NCBI GenBank assembly: GCA_947496375.1
Contig: CANMCY010000009.1
Coordinates: forward strand, 1-64,000
Origin: Flavobacteriales bacterium
GTDB taxonomy: Bacteria; Bacteroidota; Bacteroidia; NS11-12g; UBA955
Length of the DNA: 64,000 nt
Direction of reading: 5' to 3'
Part shown: positions 41,641-50,863 of the stretch, one piece after another
Layout: each line of letters opens with the position of its first letter
How positions within the stretch are numbered: the stretch's first letter is position 1
The notes under the pieces: generated by a model
What the model was told of the DNA's origin: nothing
What the model saw: only the letters and a program-made list of their open reading frames with translations
Database searches by the model: none
Program-made: the position numbers and the translations under genes

Positions 41641-42702
41641 TTAGTCAAATTTAAGTTGGGCCGTGAGTAAACCGGCATGAAATCCTGTATTAACCGGCAA
41701 TTTTTCTAAAAACGCACTGGCATCATTGTCATTTTCAAAGCGTCCCACGACCACTTTGATTAAAACACTACCTGTTTTTTTACCGATAACCGCCGGAATA
41801 CCATTTTGTCTCCAGCTGTTGCACTCGTTTTCAGCCAGTTTTTGACTCATGTAGGAGCCACCACAAATAAAGACGTTCCCTTTTCCTGACAATATTTTTT
41901 CCATTCCCTTATTCATATCCTCAGCCGATAAAAGGGAAACGGTCGTTATTGATTTTTTATTGGATTCAGGGCTTATAGATTCAATATTTGTTGATTTAGA
42001 TTCAGCAGAATGATGAGATGGCAAGTGAGATGCCAGTTGCATATTTTGACCTGAATGATTCAGGAAATTCCCATAATACAAAGCAGCAGCCGATAAACTC
42101 ACCAAACAAACAGAGGCGGCTATTTTCCAGATGAAACCCCGGGACTTGGGTTGATTCGGTTTCAGTTCGATAACCTCGGCATCCTGTATTTCAGCAGTTG
42201 CATCCATCGATTTTGTTGATGAAGCATTTTCTGCATTCACGGGAGTAGCAACCGGGTTTGCGTAGCGGGTTTTAATTAATTCCTCTACTACAAAGTTTCC
42301 AAGGCCGAAGGCGTTTTTACTGATATTGAGTGCTGAAGATGGCAGAAACAATAATTTACCCTCATGGTGCAAAAAGAAATTGCCCAGCTTGCCCAGTGGG
42401 TAACTTCTATTGGCTTTTACACCCTCCAAAATTAAAGCTACCAGGTCCTGAATGGTTTTCTGAGCAGTAAGGTAATCACAACCGGTTTGGTATCGCAGAT
42501 GGGTAATCAATAATCCGTCATCTGAAGTGATGGCCGGATTAAAAAATAACGTTTGACCTGAGGGTTTTATTTCACCACTGAATGGGTTTGCCGATGCGGG
42601 AAAAGACCTTAACAGAAAAGCCCCTAAATTGGGTATTACTACACATTCATGGGTGCCAATTAAATCGGTAATGGCGTTTTCCAGTCTTTGTAAATCGGTC
42701 AT
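41641..42702 (-). CDS. HU-CCDC81 / SPOR-domain inner-membrane protein
   Basis: 353 residues. The N-terminal half matches the paired prokaryotic HU-CCDC81 domains (IGTHECVVIPNLGAFLLRSF ... NPAITSDDGLLITHL ... GKLGNFFLHHEGKLLFLP). A membrane helix follows (IAASVCLVSLSAAALYYG, about 185-205), then a polar linker and a C-terminal SPOR domain (VFICGGSYMSQKLAENECN ... VLIKVVVGRFENDNDASAFL). SPOR domains bind denuded peptidoglycan at division sites. The HU-like part faces the cytoplasm, suggesting a link between nucleoid or cytosol and septal wall. The gene starts a cluster with the TonB-like protein and FolC. Confidence 0.85.
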   Translation of the reverse strand: MTDLQRLENAITDLIGTHECVVIPNLGAFLLRSFPASANPFSGEIKPSGQTLFFNPAITSDDGLLITHLRYQTGCDYLTAQKTIQDLVALILEGVKANRSYPLGKLGNFFLHHEGKLLFLPSSALNISKNAFGLGNFVVEELIKTRYANPVATPVNAENASSTKSMDATAEIQDAEVIELKPNQPKSRGFIWKIAASVCLVSLSAAALYYGNFLNHSGQNMQLASHLPSHHSAESKSTNIESISPESNKKSITTVSLLSAEDMNKGMEKILSGKGNVFICGGSYMSQKLAENECNSWRQNGIPAVIGKKTGSVLIKVVVGRFENDNDASAFLEKLPVNTGFHAGLLTAQLKFD

Positions 42703-42733
42703 CCCTACAAAATTACAAGCAGAATGTCATAAA

Positions 42734-44359
42734 TCAAAATCCTGCAGATATACCGCCCATGACAGACAGTCTGAAATTGTTGTAACCATACCATTGCTGA
42801 TACTTTTGGTTGAGAAGATTGCTGCCTTGTACCCATACCCTAAGTAGGTTTTTTATTTTGTAATCTACCCGGGCATGTACATCGGTAAATCCTTTAATTT
42901 CCAATTGCTTACCTGAATTTTGGATGGTGTTATACCGGCGGCTCATACCGTCGATACCGACTTGCGTAGTTAAATTTTTGGTGATATAGTATTGACCTGA
43001 AACAGCATAAGTGAAAGATGGCAGGTGCCACGGCAGTGCCTGGTCATTGGTGGTATAATTGTTAAATTTACAATTAGCGCCAACCCTTAGCTTTTCGCCG
43101 ATGGAAAAACGTAAATCTGAGGAAAAATAGAGGTTATTAATATTGTCATATACCACCTGTAAACTATTTAAACTATCATTATTGGTAATAATAAGCGGCA
43201 TCTTAGATGTGGTGTTATTGCCGAATTCTACAATGAACTGTGAGTTATTGGTGATGCTGCCTTTCAAGCCGGCAAAGACTCTTAGCTGATCGTAAGAATT
43301 GGTAATTTGAATGCTGTCGTAGGTAAAAGGTACCATTTCAAAATACCTTCGAATTGAATTTTTTCTCAAGCCACCGTCAACACCCCCATACATTTTCATT
43401 TTAAGACCTTCCAGTTTTTTCTCTGCCAGAATCACAGGATTAAGGTAAAACAAAGGATTTGCAGAATCTTCAAGCACCCATGTCATGTTCAATCCACCGG
43501 TTAAATCGATACCGGTTTCCTTAATTTTCATTGTAATACGTGGAGCAGCATCGATAAAATATTGCTGACGGGTGGTGAAATTTTGGCGGAACTGCAGACT
43601 GGTAAATTCGAGAGAGCCGGCTGTGCTCAAAGACTTTATGCCCGCATCCCAACCCACTTTTCCGCTAAATTCAGTCTCACTCTGGCTCAGGTTATTGTAG
43701 AAGTTATTGAACATCAACCCAACGCTTACGCCCGGCTTTTTGCCATCTCGCTTCATATCATAAAAAACATTGAACCCCATATTTTGTCCGGTTTTCTTTA
43801 TCAATGCAGCATCTTTTTCATAAAAAGTATCCTTAGCAAAGAATCGGTTCATGTCTCTTGTGTAATTCAACCTTACGTCCATACTGCTTCTTTTGTAAAA
43901 CCTTGAGCCGCCCAGGTAAGCACGATTGGTGCTGAAATCCTGATTGGTTTTTTGTGCATCTGCACTCAGGTGCTGAAATGAAGTATTGTATGCCCATTTG
44001 TCTGCTGCCCGGCTGCTTACAAAAAGTTCCATGATTTTATGACCGTAATTGCCACCACCCATTCTTGCGTAATTGGGATTGTATAGGGTGTCAAGTCCCG
44101 GTTCATTGTGTTTTACGGGTGGTAGAATTCTGGCAATTTTTCGGGTATTCCACTTGAAATCTTGTGGCAGATAGCTGATGTCGAAAGGATATTTACCGGA
44201 TTTAGGTACGGCCGGATCGATGAGAAGTTTATTCGCAGAAAGTAACCGTGGTTTAAAAGCAGTTGAAACCGTGGTTCCATCATCAAATCCCGGTTTGGTT
44301 TGTGCACCGAGGGTATGCAGCATGGCACAAAAGCAGGCGGTTATTATGGGTTTTTGCAT
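42734..44359 (-). CDS. Large outer-membrane beta-barrel protein (TonB-receptor-like barrel without plug)
   Basis: 541 residues, signal peptide ending LHTLGAQ. The mature protein consists of repeated amphipathic strands (KWAYNTSFQHLSAD, MDVRLNYTRDMNRFF, LEFTSLQFRQNFTTRQQYFI) and ends with VWVQGSNLLNQKYQQWYGYNNF, the usual terminal strands of TonB-dependent receptors, and a final Phe. No plug domain or TonB box is visible and the length is short for a receptor. Bacteroidota 'putative porin' families look like this. Role unknown. It lies upstream of the SPOR/TonB-like group on the same strand. Confidence 0.72.
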   Translation of the reverse strand: MQKPIITACFCAMLHTLGAQTKPGFDDGTTVSTAFKPRLLSANKLLIDPAVPKSGKYPFDISYLPQDFKWNTRKIARILPPVKHNEPGLDTLYNPNYARMGGGNYGHKIMELFVSSRAADKWAYNTSFQHLSADAQKTNQDFSTNRAYLGGSRFYKRSSMDVRLNYTRDMNRFFAKDTFYEKDAALIKKTGQNMGFNVFYDMKRDGKKPGVSVGLMFNNFYNNLSQSETEFSGKVGWDAGIKSLSTAGSLEFTSLQFRQNFTTRQQYFIDAAPRITMKIKETGIDLTGGLNMTWVLEDSANPLFYLNPVILAEKKLEGLKMKMYGGVDGGLRKNSIRRYFEMVPFTYDSIQITNSYDQLRVFAGLKGSITNNSQFIVEFGNNTTSKMPLIITNNDSLNSLQVVYDNINNLYFSSDLRFSIGEKLRVGANCKFNNYTTNDQALPWHLPSFTYAVSGQYYITKNLTTQVGIDGMSRRYNTIQNSGKQLEIKGFTDVHARVDYKIKNLLRVWVQGSNLLNQKYQQWYGYNNFRLSVMGGISAGF

Positions 44360-44553
44360 AGATTCAGAGGCAAATATAAAAGGGGGCTTTGGGCACTTTC
44401 CTGATGAGTTATTGACACTTTGTGGCGGGAGAGCGTGTTTTTTGTAAGGTACTGACTATTTTTGAAAACATTATTGTTCACTAACGATTGCTGCCCTGAA
44501 TTATTGCACGGTGGTTACAATAAGATTAACAGTTGTAAAAAAATATCCGTTTA
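44360..44553. other. Divergent intergenic region, no gene seen
   Basis: Roughly 190 bp (about 260 bp with the rplU promoter and leader) between the divergent barrel gene and rplU. I see no ORF, hairpin or repeat of note apart from the rplU promoter, listed separately. Confidence 0.5.
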
Positions 44554-44584
44554 TTGTAAATTACATTGGTTTTACTTATCTTTG
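44554..44584 (+). promoter_or_regulatory. Promoter for rplU-rpmA
   Basis: A -33 TTG (44554-44556) and a -7 TATCTTTG (44577-44584) with 20 nt between. The same TATCTTTGCAGCCC stretch occurs before rpmB. Confidence 0.82.
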
Positions 44585-44618
44585 CAGCCCTTTTTAAGAG
44601 GAAATCATTAAAAACGTT

Positions 44619-44963
44619 ATGTACGCCATTGTAGAAATAGCCGGAAGGCAGTACAGGGTAGAAGAAAACAAATACCTGATTGTAAATCGCATCACCGCGA
44701 ACGAAGGTGACAAATTAACATTTGACAAAGTGCTGATGATCAGCGACAAAGGCAAAGCTAAAATTGGCGAACCTACTATCAAAGGTGCTGTAGTATCTGC
44801 TACTGTTGAAAAGCACGGCCGCGGAGAAAAAGTGGTTGTATTTAAGAAAAAGCGTCGCAAGGGCTACACAGTGCGCAATGGTCACCGCCAGGATTTGACC
44901 AGAATTAAAATCGAGAGCATCAAAACCAAAGCTGAAAAAGCAGCAACAACAGAAGAAAATTAA
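44619..44963 (+). CDS. rplU: 50S ribosomal protein L21
   Basis: 114 residues. L21 hallmarks: [20 protein letters not shown] at the N-terminus, [20 protein letters not shown], and the basic [20 protein letters not shown] followed by LTRIKIESI. The C-terminal Ala/Glu tail is short. L21 binds 23S rRNA domain VI. It is co-transcribed with rpmA 5 nt downstream. Confidence 0.97.
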   Translation: MYAIVEIAGRQYRVEENKYLIVNRITANEGDKLTFDKVLMISDKGKAKIGEPTIKGAVVSATVEKHGRGEKVVVFKKKRRKGYTVRNGHRQDLTRIKIESIKTKAEKAATTEEN

Positions 44964-44968
44964 TCATC

Positions 44969-45229
44969 ATGGCACATAAAAAAGGTGTAGGTAGTAGTAA
45001 AAACGGTCGCGAGTCACACAGCAAAAGACTGGGTGTGAAAATATTCGGCGGCCAGGTTGTAAAAGCCGGCAACATCATCGTTCGCCAGCGTGGTACCAAA
45101 CATCATCCCGATGTTAATGTAGGTATTGGAAAAGATCATACCCTGTTTGCATTAGCAGATGGTGTAGTGCAATTCCGCAAAACCCGCGAAGGACGCAGCA
45201 AAGTGTCTGTAGTTCAGGCTCAGGCATAA
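44969..45229 (+). CDS. rpmA: 50S ribosomal protein L27
   Basis: 86 residues. The N-terminus [21 protein letters not shown], then [22 protein letters not shown] and [16 protein letters not shown], are diagnostic. The N-terminal tail reaches the peptidyl-transferase centre. There is no Firmicutes-type N-terminal extension. A terminator follows. Confidence 0.98.
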   Translation: MAHKKGVGSSKNGRESHSKRLGVKIFGGQVVKAGNIIVRQRGTKHHPDVNVGIGKDHTLFALADGVVQFRKTREGRSKVSVVQAQA

Positions 45230-45249
45230 TCGTAAAAAAAATTATATGG

Positions 45250-45277
45250 AAGGGATACCGCATGGTATCCCTTTTTT
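45250..45277 (+). terminator. Intrinsic terminator after rpmA
   Basis: A perfect 10-bp stem AAGGGATACC / GGTATCCCTT with a GCAT loop and a T-run. Confidence 0.92.
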
Positions 45278-45310
45278 ATTTCACCATATATTCTCACTAA
45301 CTTTGCCTTC

Positions 45311-45829
45311 ATGACAGATAAAGCCGGTAAAACATCCAAAGATTCCTATACCATCATGAACGAAATCGTGCTACCAAATGATACCAATACCCTTGGAAAT
45401 CTGATGGGAGGACGTTTGCTACACTGGATGGATATTTGCGCTGCCATATCAGCCCAAAAACACAGCAATAATATTGTTGTGACGGCTTCTGTTGACAGTG
45501 TTTCCTTTAAGGAAAGTATACGTCTTGGTGATGTGGTTACCCTGCAGGCATGGGTAACCCGTGCATTTAACACTTCCATGGAGGTTTTTATTGAGGTGTT
45601 TGCCCAAAATATTCCCAAAGGCGAAAAGATTAAATGCAATGAGGCATACTACACTTTTGTAGCACTGGACAGCAGGAATAAGCCGGCCCCTGTTCCTGCA
45701 CTTAAACCGGAAAATGAAGAGGAACAAAAGAAATTTGATGGGGCATTACGCCGCAGACAGGTTCGCCTGATTCTTGCAGGAAAGATGAAACCGGAAGAAG
45801 CGGTCGAATTAAAAAATCTGTTTCTGTAG
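45311..45829 (+). CDS. Acyl-CoA thioesterase (hotdog fold, YciA/BFIT type)
   Basis: 172 residues. The hotdog signature reads LPNDTNTLGNLMGGRLLHWMDICAAISA, with the Asn/Asp-containing N-x-x-G-x-x-MGG-x-x-x-x-x-MD motif of the acyl-CoA thioester hydrolase group. It is followed by VVTASVDSVSFKESIRLGDVV and the strand EVFIEVFAQ. It hydrolyses acyl-CoA to free acid and CoA; chain-length preference cannot be read. The C-terminal extension is rich in charged residues. Monocistronic. Confidence 0.92.
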   Translation: MTDKAGKTSKDSYTIMNEIVLPNDTNTLGNLMGGRLLHWMDICAAISAQKHSNNIVVTASVDSVSFKESIRLGDVVTLQAWVTRAFNTSMEVFIEVFAQNIPKGEKIKCNEAYYTFVALDSRNKPAPVPALKPENEEEQKKFDGALRRRQVRLILAGKMKPEEAVELKNLFL

Positions 45830-45934
45830 TAATTGAATTGGTAATTGTGCTGATCTGCGGCACCCGCTGCACAATTTAGGTCATGTTTACATTTTGGGTT
45901 CCCGTTCAATTTTGTAGCCCCAATAAAATTGGCT

Positions 45935-48223
45935 ATGAAAAAGAAAAGGGAAATTCAAAAAATCACATTGTTATTATGTACGGTTTTAATTAACTTCTAC
46001 TTGAGGTCTCAAGCCGTAGGGCCGGGGAGAATTGAGGGTGGATTTGGTGTAGACGGCGATCTTGCTGCTGATACCGCATTGCATGGAGCATCTGCTTCCG
46101 GCTCAGGCAAACCTTCCGACGACTGGTTTAGGTGCCGCAAAGTGAAAAATCCATTGAATGGTGTCGGGATTATTGATACCACAGGTGCCTATTATTATAA
46201 ATCATTGCTTATAAGTTCGGCTACGGCCCGACAGAACTTAACTTTTACGCAACCGATGTCTGTACCCAAGCTCAGCAGAAGCAACGGTTCTATATTGTTG
46301 GATGCATTGTATGCCAGGGATCAGGCCGATGTTGACAAAACTTCCATTATTGGCCCTGGTGGCGTAAAACTCATTGATGATCCTAGTACCTGGACAATTG
46401 GAAGCTCCAGCATGGGCGGTAAAACAGACATACTGGAATTTAGCAGCCACATCAGACGCAATGGCAATACAGTATTCGATTCTTTGTTCTTTTACTATGG
46501 CGTTGCCGTATATGGAACAACAGGATCTAAAAACATTACTGCAGAACTCTTTGTGAGGGATGTGAAACTGGATACCATCACCAATAAACTGGTGAATCTG
46601 GGTTCTCAGGGTGGGCGTGTGGCCTGGTGGCTTTATCCTAACGGAAAAGTTGCCGGAATTGGCGATATGTGTGTTATCATGGATTATACCGGAGGCGTGT
46701 TTACCCTAAAGCCCCAGGTTTGGCTCAGAAAATCAACCTATGATAGCTTTAGAAACGGAAGCGGTAGACTCCCCGTGAATTTTTTATTTGGCAATTTTTA
46801 TGGGCAGGGTAGCCTTCCCGGTAGCTATGGCTATGCTGAATTATTACCCAAAAACGGAGGTTCTACCTTAGTTGCCCAAGGCACAGCAAACAGTCTATAT
46901 AACTGCATGAATAATCCGTGGGGGTCTGCATCTGCCGGTGGATATAATTGGGATAGTATTTATTCTGTCAATCAGTTTATTGAATTATCCGTTAATTTTA
47001 CGAAGCTTGGTGTTGATCCGGCATTGTTTGATGGAATAGATCCATGCACCACTCCCTACAGAACGCTTATATTCTATAGTCAGTCATCACTTTCACCAAC
47101 CTCAGCACCCAAAGATTTTGCCGGGCCTTATCCATTCTGGCGTTATCCGCGGGTTATCAGTAAAATAAAAGGCACAGACACGTTGAATTGTACGCTTCAA
47201 TCAGGTAGTGTTTATGCTGATTCTGCTTATGGTTTGGCCTGGTATAAATGGACAACACCCAATGGGAATATTACAGGATACAATGCCGATAGTACGGTTA
47301 TAACCTATAACAAACCCGGAAAATATTACCTGGAAACAGCACCATTAAGAGGGTGTTTTACACAGAAAGACAGCGTAACCGTTCTGGCTGATACTGTTAA
47401 ACCGGTAGCTTCTGCCGCATATTATGACACATTAAGTACCGGCACAGTTTATACCATCAGATTATATGGCGGAAATTCCACGCTTAGCGATAGTTTATTG
47501 TATAGTCCCATTTTTGGGAATGCCCAGGGCTATGCCTGGTCGTGGTCAGGACCGGGTGGATTTACCTCGGTTCAACAAAATCCATGGATATCGGAACCGG
47601 GAATTTATTCCCTCAAAATGACCAGCATTAGAAATAGTTGCTTTGATACCGCATCAACTTTTATCATATTGTTACCGGTGGTTGTAAGCGAGTTCAATTG
47701 TAAGACAGAAGGCAACCATGTTTCTCTGCATTGGGAAACTACACAGGATCAGAGTTTGAAGGGATATAGCATCCAGAAGGAAAAGAACGGAAGTTTTGAA
47801 ACCATCGGTTTCCTTCCGGTAATCAGGTCTATGCACACCTCTCAATGTTATCAATTCACCGATTTTAATCCGTCAGAAGGGTGGAATAGCTACAGAATTG
47901 TGATGGAAATGGAGTCTCCCGAGAATAACATATCATTTTATTGCAATTCTAATTATCACTCATCATCCAGTATCAGCCGTGAGCTTCACTTGCTGGAACA
48001 TCCGCTGAACGGAACACTGCGTTTTAAGGTTTCAGGCCTTGCGGAGCATCAGGATGTGGAAGTAAGCATCAACAGCATGACAGGCGCAGAAATCCGTAAA
48101 AAGTTATTCCAAACAAAAAATGGAACCGATTGGATGGAAATCAGCGGATTACCACAGGGCATTTATACCCTTTCAGTATATAGTAATGAAACCCGCTGGA
48201 TTCGAAAAGTAATGGTGAAATAA
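45935..48223 (+). CDS. Secreted T9SS type A cargo protein, adhesin-like, function unknown
   Basis: I use the ATG at 45935; a TTG two codons earlier is also in frame. About 762 residues. A lysine-rich signal (KKKREIQKITLLLCTVLINFYL) precedes a large beta-rich domain with GGFGVDGDLAADTALHGAS and VGIDTTGAYYYKS-like turns, then FFYYGVAVYG, NFLFGNFYGQG and LIFYSQSSLSPTSAPKDFAGP. The middle section has two Ig/PKD-like segments (YKWTTPNGNITGYNADSTV; WSWSGPGGFTSVQQNPW). The C-terminal 90 residues are a type A sorting domain ending LPQGIYTLSVYSNETRWIRKVMVK. I infer an extracellular adhesin; the ligand is unknown. Confidence 0.8.
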   Translation: MKKKREIQKITLLLCTVLINFYLRSQAVGPGRIEGGFGVDGDLAADTALHGASASGSGKPSDDWFRCRKVKNPLNGVGIIDTTGAYYYKSLLISSATARQNLTFTQPMSVPKLSRSNGSILLDALYARDQADVDKTSIIGPGGVKLIDDPSTWTIGSSSMGGKTDILEFSSHIRRNGNTVFDSLFFYYGVAVYGTTGSKNITAELFVRDVKLDTITNKLVNLGSQGGRVAWWLYPNGKVAGIGDMCVIMDYTGGVFTLKPQVWLRKSTYDSFRNGSGRLPVNFLFGNFYGQGSLPGSYGYAELLPKNGGSTLVAQGTANSLYNCMNNPWGSASAGGYNWDSIYSVNQFIELSVNFTKLGVDPALFDGIDPCTTPYRTLIFYSQSSLSPTSAPKDFAGPYPFWRYPRVISKIKGTDTLNCTLQSGSVYADSAYGLAWYKWTTPNGNITGYNADSTVITYNKPGKYYLETAPLRGCFTQKDSVTVLADTVKPVASAAYYDTLSTGTVYTIRLYGGNSTLSDSLLYSPIFGNAQGYAWSWSGPGGFTSVQQNPWISEPGIYSLKMTSIRNSCFDTASTFIILLPVVVSEFNCKTEGNHVSLHWETTQDQSLKGYSIQKEKNGSFETIGFLPVIRSMHTSQCYQFTDFNPSEGWNSYRIVMEMESPENNISFYCNSNYHSSSSISRELHLLEHPLNGTLRFKVSGLAEHQDVEVSINSMTGAEIRKKLFQTKNGTDWMEISGLPQGIYTLSVYSNETRWIRKVMVK

Positions 48224-48227
48224 TGGT

Positions 48228-49190
48228 TTATTTCATCAATCCTATTTCACGCAAACGCTCATGTAAAAATTCAATGGCGGTGCAATCATCATATTTTTTG
48301 GGGTTTTCCTCACTGATGCAGCTATCAAGGCAAGCCAAAGATACCTCAGGCCTGGGGTGCATGAAGAAGGGAATTGAGTAGCGGGGCAGGTGCCATTGTT
48401 CCCTTGGTGGGTTAACTACCCTGTGTGTGGTGCTTCTTAAACGATCATTTGTGAGTCTTTGCAGCATGTCACCCACATTTACGATGATGTGATCATGTAC
48501 TTCGGTAACACCCACGTATACGCCCTGTCTGCTCAAAACTTCCAGTCCATCTGCACTGGCACCGACCAGTAGGGTAATGAGATTGATATCTTCATGTTCG
48601 CCGGCCCTGATAGAACCATTGGGTTCTGCATTTATAGGGGGATAATGGATAGGTCGCAGAATGCTGTTCCCATTGTGAACTTTATCGTCAAAGTAGTGTT
48701 CTGGTTGATTGAGAAACAGCGCAATCGCTCTGAGCATTTGGATACCGGTTCCTTCCAGAGCACGGTATATATCCTTACCAATTGAATTAAAGGCAGGAAT
48801 CTCGTCAACATACTTATTGGCAGGGTAATAGTCCTTAAGGGCATCACCATCCTCAACCCATTGGCCAAAATGCCAAAATTCTTTTAAATCACCTGCATTT
48901 GAGTTTTTTGCATGTTCCTTACCAAAACCGGTAAAACCACGCTGCCCGCCTCCGTCAGAGTCATCATATTTTAATTTGCTTTCTATGGGCAGTTCAAAAA
49001 ATGCCTGCACTTGTTTGTATAGCTCAGTGAGTAAGCCATTGTCCACACCATGATTTCGTATGGCAACAAAACCGATGTCTTCATAGGCCTTACCAAGGTC
49101 CTGGACAAATTGCATTTTTTTTGTTTCATCGCCGCTCGTGAAATCGGCCAAATCCAGCTTGGGGATTGCGGTTAAGTATTGTGTTTTCAA
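48228..49190 (-). CDS. Isopenicillin N synthase-like 2-oxoglutarate/Fe(II) oxygenase
   Basis: 320 residues. The N-terminal DIOX_N part: IPKLDLADFTSGD, YEDIGFVAIRNHGV, FFELPIESKLKY. The iron triad is in GEHEDINLITLL (HxD) and STTHRVVNPP (distal His), followed by RYSIPFFMHP (RxS binding the co-substrate carboxylate). The family hydroxylates or cyclises small molecules; the true substrate is not predictable. It is 4 bp from the convergent cargo gene and about 12 bp from the upstream lipoprotein gene stop, so the two reverse-strand genes may be co-transcribed. Confidence 0.9.
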   Translation of the reverse strand: MKTQYLTAIPKLDLADFTSGDETKKMQFVQDLGKAYEDIGFVAIRNHGVDNGLLTELYKQVQAFFELPIESKLKYDDSDGGGQRGFTGFGKEHAKNSNAGDLKEFWHFGQWVEDGDALKDYYPANKYVDEIPAFNSIGKDIYRALEGTGIQMLRAIALFLNQPEHYFDDKVHNGNSILRPIHYPPINAEPNGSIRAGEHEDINLITLLVGASADGLEVLSRQGVYVGVTEVHDHIIVNVGDMLQRLTNDRLRSTTHRVVNPPREQWHLPRYSIPFFMHPRPEVSLACLDSCISEENPKKYDDCTAIEFLHERLREIGLMK

Positions 49191-49202
49191 GGTTTAAGAG
49201 GT

Positions 49203-49787
49203 TTAAATGTCAATTTGGAAAAGGGTTAGTAGCGCAATAACAATGCTCAGCAGACCGAGCAGGCCATACCTAAATCCACCAAAAATGGTGGTGGTAAGAA
49301 GAAAACAAAAAAAACAAACCCAGAATAAGGTATCTGTCTGTCTTTTAATTAAATAATAGGCAAGAGGCGGTAATACAAAGCACAGTAACAGGTATATAAA
49401 CCAGCGAATACTGCCTTCCTCCGGATTGTCTTTATTATTTTTATGTATCGATGCCGGTTTGTTTATTTTACGGATTGTAGTTAAAAATCTGTGGTTAGTT
49501 TTTCCGGTGTTGTTGGGCCTCACCATCTTAATTCCGGATTTTGATGCCGTTTCCTTCATGGTTTCAATCACAAAACAAGGTGAGTCAACTTCAGTTGAGA
49601 TAAGGGTACCTGCCTTATCAGACCTCAAACTTGCTGTTTCAATGGGGGAGGGTTTGTGTTTTTTTGGGATCGTAGTTGTTGAGGAATAAAAACCTGCACC
49701 ACCTAATCCCCGCTCGGTATACTTTACAGAATGGCAGGATGATGCCACAATTGCTATAGTCAGAAAAAACAGCGATTTGGAAACCAT
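49203..49787 (-). CDS. Small lipoprotein with C-terminal membrane helices (possibly YqaE/Pmp3-related)
   Basis: 194 residues. Lipobox VASSC near residue 18, then about 100 polar residues rich in Lys/Thr/Ser. The C-terminus is hydrophobic and tripartite: RWFIYLLLCFVLPPLAYYLI, TDTLFWVCFFCFLLTTTIF, and GLLGLLSIVIALLTLF. The LPPLA motif and the following helix recall the YqaE/Pmp3 proteins that Bacteroidota often fuse to a lipoprotein head, but the match is weak and the usual closing motif is absent. No function is assigned. Confidence 0.6.
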   Translation of the reverse strand: MVSKSLFFLTIAIVASSCHSVKYTERGLGGAGFYSSTTTIPKKHKPSPIETASLRSDKAGTLISTEVDSPCFVIETMKETASKSGIKMVRPNNTGKTNHRFLTTIRKINKPASIHKNNKDNPEEGSIRWFIYLLLCFVLPPLAYYLIKRQTDTLFWVCFFCFLLTTTIFGGFRYGLLGLLSIVIALLTLFQIDI

Positions 49788-49858
49788 TTGGGTCTTTTTG
49801 CAAACCTAACAAAAAAGTTCCTTATTCTAAACGACCAATGTTGTCAGTTAACAAATTT

Positions 49859-50092
49859 TTAAACAGCTTCGGTATGGCTGTCATGGGAATGCTCAATAAT
49901 GATAGCCACGGATGTGGGGTGCGGCTCTTCATGAATGGTGTTCAAAAGCTGTTTAGACTGCAATACACGATGATAGAAATTACGCAATTCAGCGTCAGCG
50001 GCCATGGCTTTTTCAACCTGCAAACGCTCCTCCGCATTCAGTTCTCCGTAGGCCAGTAAAAGTAATTGTTCTTCAGTAGTTTTTTGTGTCAT
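49859..50092 (-). CDS. Small soluble protein downstream of the ECF sigma gene, putative anti-sigma-like
   Basis: 77 residues from the ATG at 50092; an upstream in-frame ATG at 50125 adds eleven residues. The sequence EEQLLLLAYGELNAEERLQVEKAMAADAELRNFY resembles the N-terminal helices of zinc-finger-type anti-sigma factors, but the HxxxCxxC ligands and any membrane helix are missing. The C-terminus is His/Glu-rich (EHSHDSHTEAV), possibly metal-binding. It follows the sigma gene by about 40 bp on the same strand. It might be a minimal soluble regulator; this is inference. Confidence 0.65.
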   Translation of the reverse strand: MTQKTTEEQLLLLAYGELNAEERLQVEKAMAADAELRNFYHRVLQSKQLLNTIHEEPHPTSVAIIIEHSHDSHTEAV

Positions 50093-50132
50093 AGGCTTGG
50101 TTAGTGCCTTTAAAACGCAAAACATTGAACAA

Positions 50133-50717
50133 TTATTTTATTTCTATCACAATTTTTTGCATCATTTTTCTCAGGTTGATGAGGGCATAGTGCATTCTTC
50201 CAATGCAGGTATTGATGTTGTGGCCTGTTAACTCCGCAATTTCCTTGAAACTCAGATCGGCATAATGCCTCAGCACCAGTACCTCTTTCTGTTCTGCGGG
50301 TAATTGATTAATAAATTTATACAATGTTGCATGCTCCTCTTTTTCGATCACAATTTGTTCCCTACTGTCTTCTTTGAGATTCAGGTATGAGAAAATGTCA
50401 TTCCCCTCACTGTCAGTTACAATGCCGGGCATGCGACCTTTGAGGCGAATGCTGTCAATAGATAGGTTTCTTGCTATCCGCAGCGCCCAGGGTAAAAATT
50501 TATCTTCGTGTTTGTATTTGCCTGTTCTCAAACAATGAATGATTTTGATGAATGTTTCCTGAAAGATGTCTTCTGCCAGGTAACGGTCATTTACGAGAAG
50601 GTAAATGCTGGTAAAAATGCGTGACTTGTGCCTTTTGATGAGCGTCTCTAACGCTGATTCATTGCCTTCAAGATAAACTTTTAACAATGCACCGTCTGAA
50701 ATAATGGGTTTTTGCAT
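50133..50717 (-). CDS. RNA polymerase ECF-type sigma factor
   Basis: 194 residues. Region 2: SALETLIKRHKSRIFTSIYL, YLAEDIFQETFIKII (2.2-2.3), WALRIARNLSIDSIR (2.4). Region 4: LPAEQKEVLVLRHYADLSFKEIAELTGHNINTCIGRMHYALINLRK (helix-turn-helix). It directs RNA polymerase to specific promoters. The regulon is unknown. The gene has a strong Shine-Dalgarno sequence (50723-50730), unusual in this phylum, and is followed by a small putative partner protein. Confidence 0.93.
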   Translation of the reverse strand: MQKPIISDGALLKVYLEGNESALETLIKRHKSRIFTSIYLLVNDRYLAEDIFQETFIKIIHCLRTGKYKHEDKFLPWALRIARNLSIDSIRLKGRMPGIVTDSEGNDIFSYLNLKEDSREQIVIEKEEHATLYKFINQLPAEQKEVLVLRHYADLSFKEIAELTGHNINTCIGRMHYALINLRKMMQKIVIEIK

Positions 50718-50722
50718 GGCTT

Positions 50723-50730
50723 CCTCCTTT
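50723..50730 (-). promoter_or_regulatory. Strong Shine-Dalgarno before the sigma factor gene
   Basis: AAAGGAGG on the reverse strand, 5-6 nt from the ATG. Most genes here lack an obvious SD. Confidence 0.75.
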
Positions 50731-50863
50731 TTTGTTTGATGTTAGACTTAATAAACGATTTAAAGGAGTATGGCTGCTATTCGATAGGCGGTGTTTTTTC
50801 GTGAGGTTATAAAATGCAATCTCGGATAAAAAAATGACAAAAACAAATTTTTTGCAAAAAAAA

